Source of the DNA: Paenibacillus sp. J23TS9
GTDB taxonomy: Bacteria > Bacillota > Bacilli > Paenibacillales > Paenibacillaceae
Assembly: GCF_018403225.1 (NCBI RefSeq)
Contig: NZ_BOSG01000006.1
Location: 315,178-379,177 of the forward strand
Length of the DNA stretch: 64,000 nucleotides
Direction: 5' to 3'
The translations under genes and the position numbers were made by a program. Positions 1-8,177 of the stretch are shown piece after piece; position 1 is the stretch's first letter, and every line of letters starts with the position of its first letter. The notes beneath the pieces were generated by a model. It searched no databases. It was not told where the DNA came from and was given only the letters and a program-made list of their open reading frames with translations.

Positions 1-1084
1 TTTGCTCAAGCAAAAGATCAAGTTCTCCTGCATGAATTTCTAGCTGTTTTTGTTTTGCACTAAGTTGTTGAGCAATAAAATCAATCCGATTCTGAATCAT
101 TTCATTATGAAAACCCACAAGATCTTCAAATTTTTTCTGTAAATCAGGCAAGTAAGTCTCTGCTTCTTTATAAATTCTCCCTAGTATTGAGATGTTAATA
201 TTACTTTTTTCACCTGATAGTTTTTTAATGCTATCATTTATTGTATTTATTTCAAAATCCAAAAACTGAATTTGTTCCTCCAGTTCAATAATTTTGGAAG
301 TTAAATTTCTTTTTTTATCCAACTCTTCCTTATATGTTTCAATGTATGACACTTTACTTCTTTTGGCGTAATATTCAAGCAAATCCTTCTCAATAATTTC
401 TTTCTTCTGCTTCAAAACACTAATTGAACTAATACTTTCATGTTTTTCCAACATACCTATTGCTTTTTGACAATCTGCTAATTGAGTAGAAAGATCATTT
501 TTTTTACTTACCAATTCATTTCCTAATATTTGAAATAGATAACTGTATACCGCATCATATGTATCATTTGTTATTACGCCAGGTAAAAATTTTATCATGC
601 TTTCAGATGAGGTATTTGATACTCTTATAAACTTTGACATAAGTTGTCTGAAAGAGGGGTGTTTTTCTTTAGACTTAAAAATTATTTCTTTTAATTCAGA
701 ATTAAAATTATCTTCTGTAAAAGGTTCATTTCCAATGTGCCTTTTACCCCTCGGAAATAAATCTCGACGAATAGAAACCTTTTTATTATCTTTATCAATC
801 AAAATTAGCTCAGCTTGTACCTTATAATCCAATAAAAAATTTTTTATCTCTTCATTTTCACTTCTAGTATCTGGATCATAATACAGCTCACGTACTGATC
901 TCGCTCCTAAACAAAGATCAATTATTTTTATAACTGTCGTTTTTCCAACGTTATTGCCACTTTCACTTGAAACATCGGTAGTGCTATCAACAATAAGACT
1001 TAGTCCCTTTGGATTAAACTTAACATTGCGTATAATTTCAATGGAGGGCACTGTTTTTTTTACAGTAAGCCTATCTATGCGCAT
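1..1084 (-). CDS. ABC-3C system DUF2326-type ABC/SMC-like ATPase (partial)
   Basis: This is the N-terminal 361 residues of a P-loop ATPase; the C-terminus lies outside the window. The start ATG at 1084 overlaps the end of the upstream gene by 10 nt. A Walker A motif GNNVGKTT sits at residues 43-50, and from about residue 180 the chain is a long charged coiled coil, as in SMC/RecN-like ATPases. Its position after a middle component and an ABC-3C C-terminal-domain protein, together with the MRIDRLTV opening, fits the DUF2326 ATPase of ABC-three-component conflict systems. There such ATPases are thought to sense or process nucleic acid and license an effector. The Walker B and signature motifs cannot be seen here. 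The family call is recognition by eye. Confidence 0.8.
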   Translation of the reverse strand, partial: MRIDRLTVKKTVPSIEIIRNVKFNPKGLSLIVDSTTDVSSESGNNVGKTTVIKIIDLCLGARSVRELYYDPDTRSENEEIKNFLLDYKVQAELILIDKDNKKVSIRRDLFPRGKRHIGNEPFTEDNFNSELKEIIFKSKEKHPSFRQLMSKFIRVSNTSSESMIKFLPGVITNDTYDAVYSYLFQILGNELVSKKNDLSTQLADCQKAIGMLEKHESISSISVLKQKKEIIEKDLLEYYAKRSKVSYIETYKEELDKKRNLTSKIIELEEQIQFLDFEINTINDSIKKLSGEKSNINISILGRIYKEAETYLPDLQKKFEDLVGFHNEMIQNRIDFIAQQLSAKQKQLEIHAGELDLLLEQ

Positions 1085-1305
1085 AAAGATACCCTCCCAT
1101 TTTCCATTTTAATAATTGATAAAATATACAACCAATCTAAGGCATAGTAATAAAAATCAATATGTATGTCTTCCCCTACAGATTTTTTGAGTAACTCAAA
1201 AATATTCTCGATCTGTTCATTGTTATTCTCAAACAAAATTTTAAGAACCTCACTACCTAGATAGTATAAAGACAGCATCGGTTTTCTATCAGAATTAATT
1301 ATCAT
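1075..1305 (-). CDS. ABC-3C system middle component (MC6-like)
   Basis: This 76-residue protein starts at the ATG at 1305, with a GGAG site 8 nt upstream. That ATG overlaps the stop of the preceding gene as ATGA, so translation is coupled. The pattern KPMLSLYYLGSEVLKIL near the start and ALDWLYILSIIKMENGRV near the end is typical of the small 'middle component' proteins, type 6, that stand between effector and ATPase in ABC-3C systems. No catalytic motif is seen; in the family it is taken to be a small adaptor linking ATPase and effector. A longer in-frame opening reaches back to 1356, but the ribosome binding site supports 1305. Confidence 0.72.
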   Translation of the reverse strand: MIINSDRKPMLSLYYLGSEVLKILFENNNEQIENIFELLKKSVGEDIHIDFYYYALDWLYILSIIKMENGRVSLCA

Positions 1306-1898
1306 GTCGGCTTCTCCAATATTTTGCATTTCATAAAACAATAACAAACAAAACAAGTAATTCCTATCTCAATTTCTTCCATACTTATTTCACTAACATC
1401 ATTAGAATCAAAAATGCTTTGTTTTATTTTAAGAATAACACTTTCGATTAAAAAGTCAGCATTCCTTCTAATTGTGTCAATTTCTGAATCGTGGTTCCGC
1501 TGGCACTCTAAAAGCAATTGTCCTTTGCTCTCCAAATACCAGTTTCTAACGCAACGTAAAATCTTGCCTTTGCTACCTATGTTACTATCATCAAAAACAT
1601 TAAGAATATCGTCAGAATGCGTGTAATAAATAGCATGTTCTTGAACAATTTCTTTGTATTTAATTACGCAATTATGCTCTATTTTTTTATCCGGTCTAAA
1701 GGTATCAATGTCTAAAGAGACATCGGAATCCTCATCTTCTATACAAGTAGAGCTCAATATTTTAACCACTGATGAAATCATTGAAGAAATCTTCACAGGC
1801 TCTTTTACTAGGTAATTTATTGTTCCTGAGTTCGTTCCTACCATAATCCCTTCATTAGTACCACTATTATCTAGATTCATTTCATGGGTGTTCAACAT
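1302..1898 (-). CDS. ABC-3C C-terminal-domain protein with N-terminal N-x-G amyloid-like motif
   Basis: This 198-residue protein is read from the ATG at 1898, which has AGGAGAGG 9 nt upstream; an in-frame opening reaches 1928. It overlaps the upstream gene by 17 nt. Residues about 65-190 (KIEHNCVIKYKEIVQEHAIY, then NVFDDSNIGSKGKILRCVRNWY) resemble the helical ABC-3C C-terminal domain that docks effectors onto their ATPase. No enzyme domain precedes it. Residues 11-27 instead read NSGTNEGIMVGTNSGTI, a G/N-rich alternation resembling bacterial amyloid signalling motifs. The same pattern ends the protein encoded just upstream. The inference is that this protein acts as a receptor that templates its neighbour rather than as a catalytic effector. 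Confidence 0.7.
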   Translation of the reverse strand: MLNTHEMNLDNSGTNEGIMVGTNSGTINYLVKEPVKISSMISSVVKILSSTCIEDEDSDVSLDIDTFRPDKKIEHNCVIKYKEIVQEHAIYYTHSDDILNVFDDSNIGSKGKILRCVRNWYLESKGQLLLECQRNHDSEIDTIRRNADFLIESVILKIKQSIFDSNDVSEISMEEIEIGITCFVCYCFMKCKILEKPT

Positions 1899-2118
1899 TT
1901 CCGCGTACCTCTCCTGTATTGATGCCACTTATCACTCCGGAATTTCTCCCAGAATTACTGACATTTACGCTTCCTGAATTAGATAGGTTTCTATTCTTTT
2001 CAGCTTTAATTTCATTTAAAGTATTTCTAGCTTCATTTTTAGCTCGAACTGCAATAACAGTAGATATCACTGTTGCACTTGTAGCAATAATAGTAAGAAT
2101 CAATATTGTCACTTCCAC
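1882..2118 (-). CDS. Small single-pass membrane protein with C-terminal N-x-G repeat
   Basis: This 78-residue protein is the first gene of the ABC-3C operon. Residues 3-24 form one hydrophobic membrane segment and residues 25-44 a charged, probably helical linker. Residues 47-74 are G/N/S-rich, with NSGRNSGVISGINTGEV at 55-71. Aligned without gaps to residues 11-27 of the next protein, 8 of 17 positions are identical and 4 conservative. In known amyloid-motif pairs the receptor carries the motif at its N-terminus and the cell-killing effector carries it at its C-terminus, which is the layout here. A membrane-perturbing toxin is the natural guess, but nothing shows it directly. It is too small to assign to a known family. 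Confidence 0.6.
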   Translation of the reverse strand: MEVTILILTIIATSATVISTVIAVRAKNEARNTLNEIKAEKNRNLSNSGSVNVSNSGRNSGVISGINTGEVRGNVEHP

Positions 2119-2164
2119 TTATGCATCCTCCTATTTCCATCATTTACCTTCCTATTATTGTATA

Positions 2165-2199
2165 TCAAAAGTATAAAGATCACCATACCATACTTTTGA
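2165..2199. promoter_or_regulatory. Inverted repeat between divergent defence genes
   Basis: Perfect 10-bp arms TCAAAAGTAT and ATACTTTTGA are separated by 15 bp. They lie in the 259-bp gap between the ABC-3C operon (minus) and the TIR gene (plus). The position suits an operator shared by the divergent promoters. There is no T-run, so it does not look like a terminator. Confidence 0.4.
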
Positions 2200-2377
2200 C
2201 GAATCATTTAAAAATAAGGCTTTATACTCTTACGTGTTACCTCTTATTACCCATAATGAAAAAAAACCATAGATATCTAGATATAATTAATATATATACT
2301 AAGTCCAAATACTTCTTCCTTATAAGCAAATAATTCTGTTAATATTAATGCATATTGGTCATAATGGGAGGATTGCA

Positions 2378-3220
2378 ATGTATTACCAAGTTCTAATAGA
2401 AGTGACAGAGAAGTCCGGTAAAACGACAAGTAGTAGAAGTATTTATGAATTAGATAAAACAAATAAAGAAAGCATATTAAGTGAAATAATTCTTCCATAT
2501 TTAAAGAAAGATGATTTTCAATTTGACGGATATTTTCTGAAAACGGATAGTATAGTAAGAATTGTAGTAAAAACCACTCAGCAGTCAGTACGAGTACATT
2601 CGCAATACGAAAATGATAACATGGAACCTGGACTAATTATGTATGTCTCCCCCGAAGATATAGTTAACTATGATAAGTACACCCGAGATATTACTAAAGA
2701 AATATTTTCTGAAGGAAGAAACTTAATTGATACTGGAGTTGTTCAAGACACTATAACTAAAGAGGTAACGGAAGTGGATAAAACCAAAGTATTTATTGTA
2801 CATGGACACGATGATTTGGCTAAAACAGAAGTTGCACGATTTATCGAAAAGCTCGGCTTTGACCCAATTATTCTCCATGAACAAGCTAGTTCCGGCAAAA
2901 CCATAATAGAAAAAATTGAAACTTATTCAAATGTGGGATTCGGAATAGTTCTATATACACCATGTGATCTTGGTGGGCAACGCAATAGCAAAGATTTTCA
3001 ACCACGTGCTAGACAAAATGTTGTGTTTGAGCATGGATTTTTAATGGGTAAAATCGGAAGAAACAATGTGTGTGCACTAGTTAAGGATAAAGTTGAAACT
3101 CCGAATGATATTTCAGGTGTTGTGTATATCGCTCTAGATGCGCACAGAGCATGGCATATTGCAGTAGCTAAGGAATTAAGAAATTCTGGTTATACTGTTG
3201 ATATGAATCTTGTGTTATAA
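2378..3220 (+). CDS. TIR-like domain protein (PF10137 type), putative NAD-cleaving effector
   Basis: This 280-residue protein is read from the ATG at 2378, which has GGGAGGA 6 nt upstream; an earlier in-frame ATG at 2348 lacks such a site. Residues 137-262 form a TIR-like nucleotide-binding domain: KVFIVHGHDD is the first strand, HEQASSGKTIIEKIE carries candidate catalytic glutamates (168, 178), and RARQNVVFEHGFLMGKIGR at 210-228 is typical of the predicted nucleotide-binding TIR-like family found as an effector in anti-phage systems. Residues 1-110 form an unrecognised N-terminal domain. In this family NAD hydrolysis leading to growth arrest is the expected activity. It is divergent to the ABC-3C operon; whether it works with it or alone cannot be told. 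Confidence 0.8.
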   Translation: MYYQVLIEVTEKSGKTTSSRSIYELDKTNKESILSEIILPYLKKDDFQFDGYFLKTDSIVRIVVKTTQQSVRVHSQYENDNMEPGLIMYVSPEDIVNYDKYTRDITKEIFSEGRNLIDTGVVQDTITKEVTEVDKTKVFIVHGHDDLAKTEVARFIEKLGFDPIILHEQASSGKTIIEKIETYSNVGFGIVLYTPCDLGGQRNSKDFQPRARQNVVFEHGFLMGKIGRNNVCALVKDKVETPNDISGVVYIALDAHRAWHIAVAKELRNSGYTVDMNLVL

Positions 3221-3659
3221 GTGCAATTATCTACCTGCAGCATTCCAAGAAATTAATGCTCATTCACAAAAATATTAAAAAAGGCTACAGTCCTTATATG
3301 ACAGTAGCCCACCACTAGTTTTGAACCAAGACTATAAAGGCTTTGGCTCATTGTTTTAATGTGACCATTACCTCTACTCTCCGTTTCCCCACTATTTGTG
3401 ATAAGGTTCACCACAACGAGTCAAACGGCGAACTGTATCAATCATCGTAACGCACAAACGGCGAGAGCTAATTGCCCTCACCGTTTTCATTAGTTTCTGA
3501 AAACACTGATGCGTCAAACCTAACTCTATATTTTCTGCTTTACAACTTTACGTGATACAATTTTCTATCTGGTGAACGCGAATTAGTATTTATCGTAGCG
3601 GATTCATGCTCCCATCAGCTTATACGTATTAATTATCCTCTTGGTTTTTTGGTCAACAA
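3221..3659. other. Gap between convergent genes with hairpin
   Basis: No gene is seen. A hairpin at 3284-3310 (GGCTAC paired with GTAGCC, with GTC/GAC inside) follows an A-run and may terminate transcription from the minus strand. The stretch also holds the first copy of a 24-bp direct repeat at 3389-3412. Confidence 0.4.
3389..3412. repeat. Direct repeat, copy 1 (left of GTPase gene)
   Basis: This 24-bp stretch contains ACTATTTGTGATA followed by AGGTTCACC. It matches the copy at 5826-5849 at 23 of 24 positions, in the same orientation. The pair encloses the GTPase gene and may mark an insertion boundary or shared remnants of a lost gene. Confidence 0.6.
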
Positions 3660-5543
3660 TTAGTTAAAATCAAGAAAGTTAATTAATCGCTCCAAAAATT
3701 TCTTTGCATTGTATCCCTTTCTTATGTCTGGAACAATATCGAGATACTTAATCCGGTTTGAAATCTCTATGGCAATTAAATCTGTATACTTATAACCCGA
3801 GTTATTATTACCCCATATTTTTTTCAATTCATCCCACTTAACATCGCTTAAAAGTTTATTTATCATGGATTTTTTATAGTGTTCACGATTCTCTTTTCTA
3901 AAATGCTCGTAAGCTTCATTAATTTCATATTCTAAAGCATTTTGAACAGCACTTTCCAAACGATCATTTGCATCAAATAATGCTAATGAAAAAGAAGTTA
4001 ATTTCACATCACTGTTCTCCAAAGCAGTTGCATATTCCTCATTTGCAATTTGCATTGACTGATCATAAACACTGAAATTCCAATAATCTCCATGTCTATT
4101 TACAGAGCCACGAATGTAGCCTGCTGATTTAGTGTTTATTATATCTTCTTTTATTTTTGCAATAAGATCTTCATAGTGATCTGTCAAAATATATAAATGA
4201 CTATACATTTCTTCCTTGATCCGTATCAATTTCTCTTTATGTTTATCTTCAAGACTGTTGGATGCTAGTATATCCAACTGTTTGTTAATTCCAGACAGCT
4301 CTTCATCATATTTTATATACATCTCATTTATTTTATATTCTATTGTTTTCCAAAAAGTCACTTGCTCAGTTTCATATTCGGCTAAATTTACTTCATATAT
4401 TTTTTTCCCAGCTTCTATTCCGAAATACGAGTTGTAGAAAAGCATATTATTACTATCCAAAGAAATAGCCTGCCAATTACTAAGGGCTTCTCTCTTTTTG
4501 TTATCTTTACCTGTTTCTCTCCCATTAGCACCATTGACATCGAACAATTCACTTCCACGCTCTAAACCTAATACAAAATTCCGATACTTTAAATCTTGAT
4601 TTTGAAGAACAAATACATTTTTGAGGAAGCCTTGCGAAACACGATTCCCATATTCATCGATATCATCACAAATGATGCAGATATTATGTTTATCTTCACA
4701 TATTGCGATGATATCGCTACGTACTGCATCGCCATCAATTCCACGAGTATCAATTACTTTGCGAATTTGATCTGGAACTTTAATATTCCAATCACTTTTT
4801 CTTATATATACAATTATTTTCATTGGATATGGGAAACCCTCAATAGTACAATCATTAATTCCTGCTATGGTCTTCTTTAGCCAACTATTTATATCCTCTT
4901 CATTAGAATAAGTTATTCTATTTTTAGTACGGGAAGAATAATTAATTTTTTGTTTTATTGCTTCGGAGGCTAGTTCATACAATTGCTTATTTTCATCTAA
5001 TGGTAGTGTACTGTTTTGTTCTATATATATCTTATACTTATCTTCACTTGTAGGAAATTTAGATAGATTTTCGATGGCCCGTTGAACTTCAATTGAACAC
5101 TCGACATTAGCTTCCTGCTTAATAACTTTCCGACAATAAGCATCCACTAGTTCGTGCAACTCATCTTCGCCAATCCCTATAATCTCTACTTCAACATTCA
5201 TTTTCTCATCATCAAAAAAAACAATTTCTGTTTCACATAAAGTCGTTCTTCCTGTGCCTGTTTTTAAAATAGGAATCTCAGATAATGATTCACCTATTCT
5301 TAATTTCTCCTTATTAACAAACCCTAATAAATTTGAAATTGCTGTAGATTTTCCAATACCCACTTTTCCAATAAAACAAAGATTATAATTCTCAATTGAA
5401 CAAATTTCCTCAATCTTTTTCACCCTATTTAACAAAGGACCTACCATTATCTTACTAATATTATTTACAGTAGGTGCTGATCGAACAACATCGATCTTAC
5501 TTATAATTTCTTTGCATTTAGTCAGTACGAACTTTTGATTCAT
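3660..5543 (-). CDS. Dynamin-like large GTPase of the defence island
   Basis: This is a 627-residue predicted P-loop GTPase. The G1/Walker A motif GKVGIGKST is at residues 59-67, a candidate G2 threonine lies in GTGRTT around 95-101, and G3 DTRG is at 265-268. About 200 residues separate G1 from G3, far more than in small GTPases, and no canonical NKxD is visible (ICDDIDEYG follows G3). The C-terminal half is charged and helical, with coiled-coil character. This layout recalls dynamin-like GTPases and the ATP/GTP-binding proteins often found in bacterial defence islands. The exact family is not recognised. It is monocistronic, AT-rich like its neighbours and flanked by direct repeats, which suggests horizontal acquisition. 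Confidence 0.6.
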   Translation of the reverse strand: MNQKFVLTKCKEIISKIDVVRSAPTVNNISKIMVGPLLNRVKKIEEICSIENYNLCFIGKVGIGKSTAISNLLGFVNKEKLRIGESLSEIPILKTGTGRTTLCETEIVFFDDEKMNVEVEIIGIGEDELHELVDAYCRKVIKQEANVECSIEVQRAIENLSKFPTSEDKYKIYIEQNSTLPLDENKQLYELASEAIKQKINYSSRTKNRITYSNEEDINSWLKKTIAGINDCTIEGFPYPMKIIVYIRKSDWNIKVPDQIRKVIDTRGIDGDAVRSDIIAICEDKHNICIICDDIDEYGNRVSQGFLKNVFVLQNQDLKYRNFVLGLERGSELFDVNGANGRETGKDNKKREALSNWQAISLDSNNMLFYNSYFGIEAGKKIYEVNLAEYETEQVTFWKTIEYKINEMYIKYDEELSGINKQLDILASNSLEDKHKEKLIRIKEEMYSHLYILTDHYEDLIAKIKEDIINTKSAGYIRGSVNRHGDYWNFSVYDQSMQIANEEYATALENSDVKLTSFSLALFDANDRLESAVQNALEYEINEAYEHFRKENREHYKKSMINKLLSDVKWDELKKIWGNNNSGYKYTDLIAIEISNRIKYLDIVPDIRKGYNAKKFLERLINFLDFN

Positions 5544-6503
5544 TTTCCCTCTCCCTCCATATTCAACATTAGATTGTATTTGCTCATAAATACAAGTGAC
5601 AACATCTCAGGTAGTTAATCAATTCGACATTTTCCAACAAATCCCTTCTCAGAAAATAAGAAAGCACCCGTCAGTTCAAACAGGCGCTATCTTTAAATTT
5701 GATATTTGAATCCTAATTATTTCAGCACCAACATTACACTTCACTCCACATGTTATTGCATGTTTACACTCCCATTGGCAGGTTTAGCATCTTCGCTTCA
5801 ATCTTCAACTCGCACTTTTGCTTTACCACTATTTGTGATACGGTTCACCGTGAATGATCATGAACTAAGTTGCCGGTTACTTCAATGCAGATAGGGAACA
5901 GCTTCCGCGATGAACTGATTCCTTCAGATTGAATTATCGTTTCCGTTATCGGAACGCAGCTGCCAGCAAAACTGAAACCACCCACAAAGCAAAATTAATG
6001 GGCTCTGCGGTTTATACGATCCACAAACAGAGGGTAACTTGTCTGGTCCTGAACATTTCGGACAACCAAATTTTTCAGATCGTATATTTCATCCCTTAAT
6101 AGGTCTGAATTTGCACTCTTAGAGCTTCTGGTTAATTTCATGGCGCAACGCTCTAAAGCCTCATCCAGTACCGATTAGATTGTATGTCCCCCAAGTCTCG
6201 GTGCAAATGCTGTTCCGCGGCCGTGCAATCTCGCTAACTGCCATTCACTCCCGGAACAGCCTCGTACAATTCCATATGTCTCAGTTTTGACATGATTTTA
6301 GAATAAACCTATTGTTATCTTAAATCGAAAGACAAAGCTTCAAGCGTACATTCAATTTTTTAAACAAAACAGTAAGCGGCTTGATCATAGTAGTGATCAG
6401 CCACTTACTGCTGTTGTGTTGCCCATCCGAACTTCTGCAAATAAACAATGCGGTCCCTTTAGCTCCCAATACCGCCCTAAATAGAGGAGCGGACAATCTC
6501 CTG
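5544..6503. other. Long gene-poor stretch at island edge
   Basis: About 960 bp hold no convincing gene. Base composition rises toward the chromosomal level from about 5900 on. A 24-bp direct repeat copy lies at 5826-5849. The short open frames on both strands lack family features and good ribosome sites. It probably consists of decayed accessory sequence. Confidence 0.5.
5826..5849. repeat. Direct repeat, copy 2 (right of GTPase gene)
   Basis: This is the second copy of the 24-bp repeat seen at 3389-3412, with one mismatch (ATACGG instead of ATAAGG). Read on the minus strand both copies give the peptide pattern VN-x-ITNSG, so they could also be remnants of the same coding sequence. Confidence 0.6.
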
Positions 6504-6995
6504 TTATTTAAAGGCTTTGTCAAACGCACTTTCGATTTTCTCGGCATCCTTGGAGACCGTAAACAAAATATATCGACCTTTGACCTTTAATACATGCTTT
6601 TCGACGAGGTAAAATTGCTCGGGACGGTAGTCTTTCAACTTGACCTCTTGAGCCTCGATTCTTTTCATGATTTTTTCCTTAACGCTTTCCGCTTGATTCT
6701 CTTGTTTCACTTTGATCACGGCCAGTTCATTTGCTTCCACGTTCGATTCTGCCGTATACAGCACAAAATCCTGAACTTCATCTGCATCGAGATGATACAG
6801 CTTCTTAAGCCTGTTCATATCCCCTTTTTCCATATCTTCCATAGAAGCCACTTGCTTGATGCGTTCCTCAATTTTATGGACAGGAACGTCCTTGGTGTCT
6901 TCGTTCTTGCCAGAACACCCGATCAAAATATCACATAAGATCATGACGGCAGACAGGACAAACAAGTATTTAATCTTCTTTCCAGTAAGCATCAT
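6504..6995 (-). CDS. DUF4358-family lipoprotein
   Basis: This 163-residue protein has a lipoprotein signal peptide: a hydrophobic core at 9-26 and the lipobox LIGC at about 24-27. The C-terminal half (VKEKIMKRIEAQEVKLKDYR, then QFYLVEKHVLKVKGRYILF) has the shape of the DUF4358 family, small extracellular proteins that commonly follow MBOAT and DHHW genes. AAGGAGG lies 6 nt before the ATG. The gene starts 19 nt after the DHHW gene and ends the surface-modification operon. Its function is unknown; from context it may assist O-acylation of a cell-wall polymer on the outer face of the membrane. Confidence 0.8.
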   Translation of the reverse strand: MMLTGKKIKYLFVLSAVMILCDILIGCSGKNEDTKDVPVHKIEERIKQVASMEDMEKGDMNRLKKLYHLDADEVQDFVLYTAESNVEANELAVIKVKQENQAESVKEKIMKRIEAQEVKLKDYRPEQFYLVEKHVLKVKGRYILFTVSKDAEKIESAFDKAFK

Positions 6996-7014
6996 TACTG
7001 ACCTCCTTTTTGCA

Positions 7015-8163
7015 TTATTCCACGGAATCCGCTAATGATTTAATTGATGGATCTTCCAAAAAAGTAGTAATATTATACAAAATCAACATGTCGTGGATTT
7101 GCCGATCTTCCGTAAGTTTCAGTACATCCCCCTCATAATATCTGAGGTCTATCACATCAATTTCGCTAAAATGCGATGTTAAAAAAGGGATCAAGCTGTT
7201 TGCATACGAATCTTTGACAATAAGCAGCCTTCTCCCTTCCGTATTGTCAGTTGTTATTCGGATCACGCCATGATTCCCATTGAAAAATACAGTGTATTTA
7301 TCCTTCTTGGTGAGATTTACCATGACGTACATCGAATCCGCACTTTGCTGTTCGTCTACATAATCCACGGAAATGGTCCCCGGTGTTCTTGGATAATAAA
7401 GCTCAATAGAATCCGGCTGTAAGTGCCTAAACCCGCTTTTCGAATACAAAGATCCATAGAACTGACTGGTGACTTGACGAATGTTGAAATCATCTTCGTT
7501 CTTGGGTGTGAAACCCAGTGGCGCGCCCATTTCCCGATAGGCAAGGAAAGCACCTTTGGTCGTCCAGTGATGGTCTGTTTTGTAATAGATCGGTTGCTCC
7601 TTGTTCGCCTCTAGAGCGGGGGAAACATCGATACATCGAATGTCTCCGGGAAGAGAATCCTTTATCTTTTCCCAATAGACCATCTCATCACCACCGGAAG
7701 CATAAGGCGGCAATTTATCCTGAAGCACTGCAGCGGCCGTCGGCACCAACATCATATATTTACGTAGACCAGGCGTAGCCTTATCAAATGCTTGAACAGC
7801 TTTCACCTTGTCTTCCAAATCTCCTTTTTCGGGAGGAGAAAATTTTTGAATCAGGTACCCGTCCTTGCCGATGTAAACCCCATTGCTCTCTTTTTTTCCC
7901 ATTCCTTGGTCCGCACCGGATTTTAGTCCAATCCAAAAGTCCCTCTCCATAAACTGATCCGATATATACGATTCGAATTCTGAAGTAAACTTGCCTGATC
8001 CTAATGTTTCAAGCGAGAATTTCGGGAGCTGCTGCAGCATTCGGTTCTCTGATTCGGAAAATACTTTACTCGGGGTCAGAAAGTTGATAACCAATACCGC
8101 TCCGGTAAACATCAGCAGTAAAATGGCGAGTGCGCGATAATATACCTGGTCGTACTTCTTCAA
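7015..8163 (-). CDS. DHHW-family AlgX/AlgJ-like SGNH protein
   Basis: This 382-residue membrane-anchored extracellular protein has one TM segment near residues 8-29 and then an SGNH-like domain with the motif TDHHWTTKGAF at about residues 196-206. These proteins are relatives of AlgX/AlgJ, which work with MBOAT acyltransferases to place acyl groups on exported polysaccharides. A TTG at 8163 with GGAGG 8 nt upstream is preferred as start. The in-frame ATG at 8178 overlaps the stop of the MBOAT gene but has no ribosome site. The gene is immediately downstream of its probable MBOAT partner. Confidence 0.87.
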   Translation of the reverse strand: MKKYDQVYYRALAILLLMFTGAVLVINFLTPSKVFSESENRMLQQLPKFSLETLGSGKFTSEFESYISDQFMERDFWIGLKSGADQGMGKKESNGVYIGKDGYLIQKFSPPEKGDLEDKVKAVQAFDKATPGLRKYMMLVPTAAAVLQDKLPPYASGGDEMVYWEKIKDSLPGDIRCIDVSPALEANKEQPIYYKTDHHWTTKGAFLAYREMGAPLGFTPKNEDDFNIRQVTSQFYGSLYSKSGFRHLQPDSIELYYPRTPGTISVDYVDEQQSADSMYVMVNLTKKDKYTVFFNGNHGVIRITTDNTEGRRLLIVKDSYANSLIPFLTSHFSEIDVIDLRYYEGDVLKLTEDRQIHDMLILYNITTFLEDPSIKSLADSVE

Positions 8164-8177
8164 ATCAATCACCTCCA

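Noticed and set aside
3280..3420. tRNA-like segment after the TIR gene
   Set aside because: Only one stem is present; there is no TTCGA loop, anticodon arm or acceptor pairing.
5544..6503. Integrase or transposase at the island edge
   Set aside because: No DDE, tyrosine or serine recombinase motif is legible in any frame.
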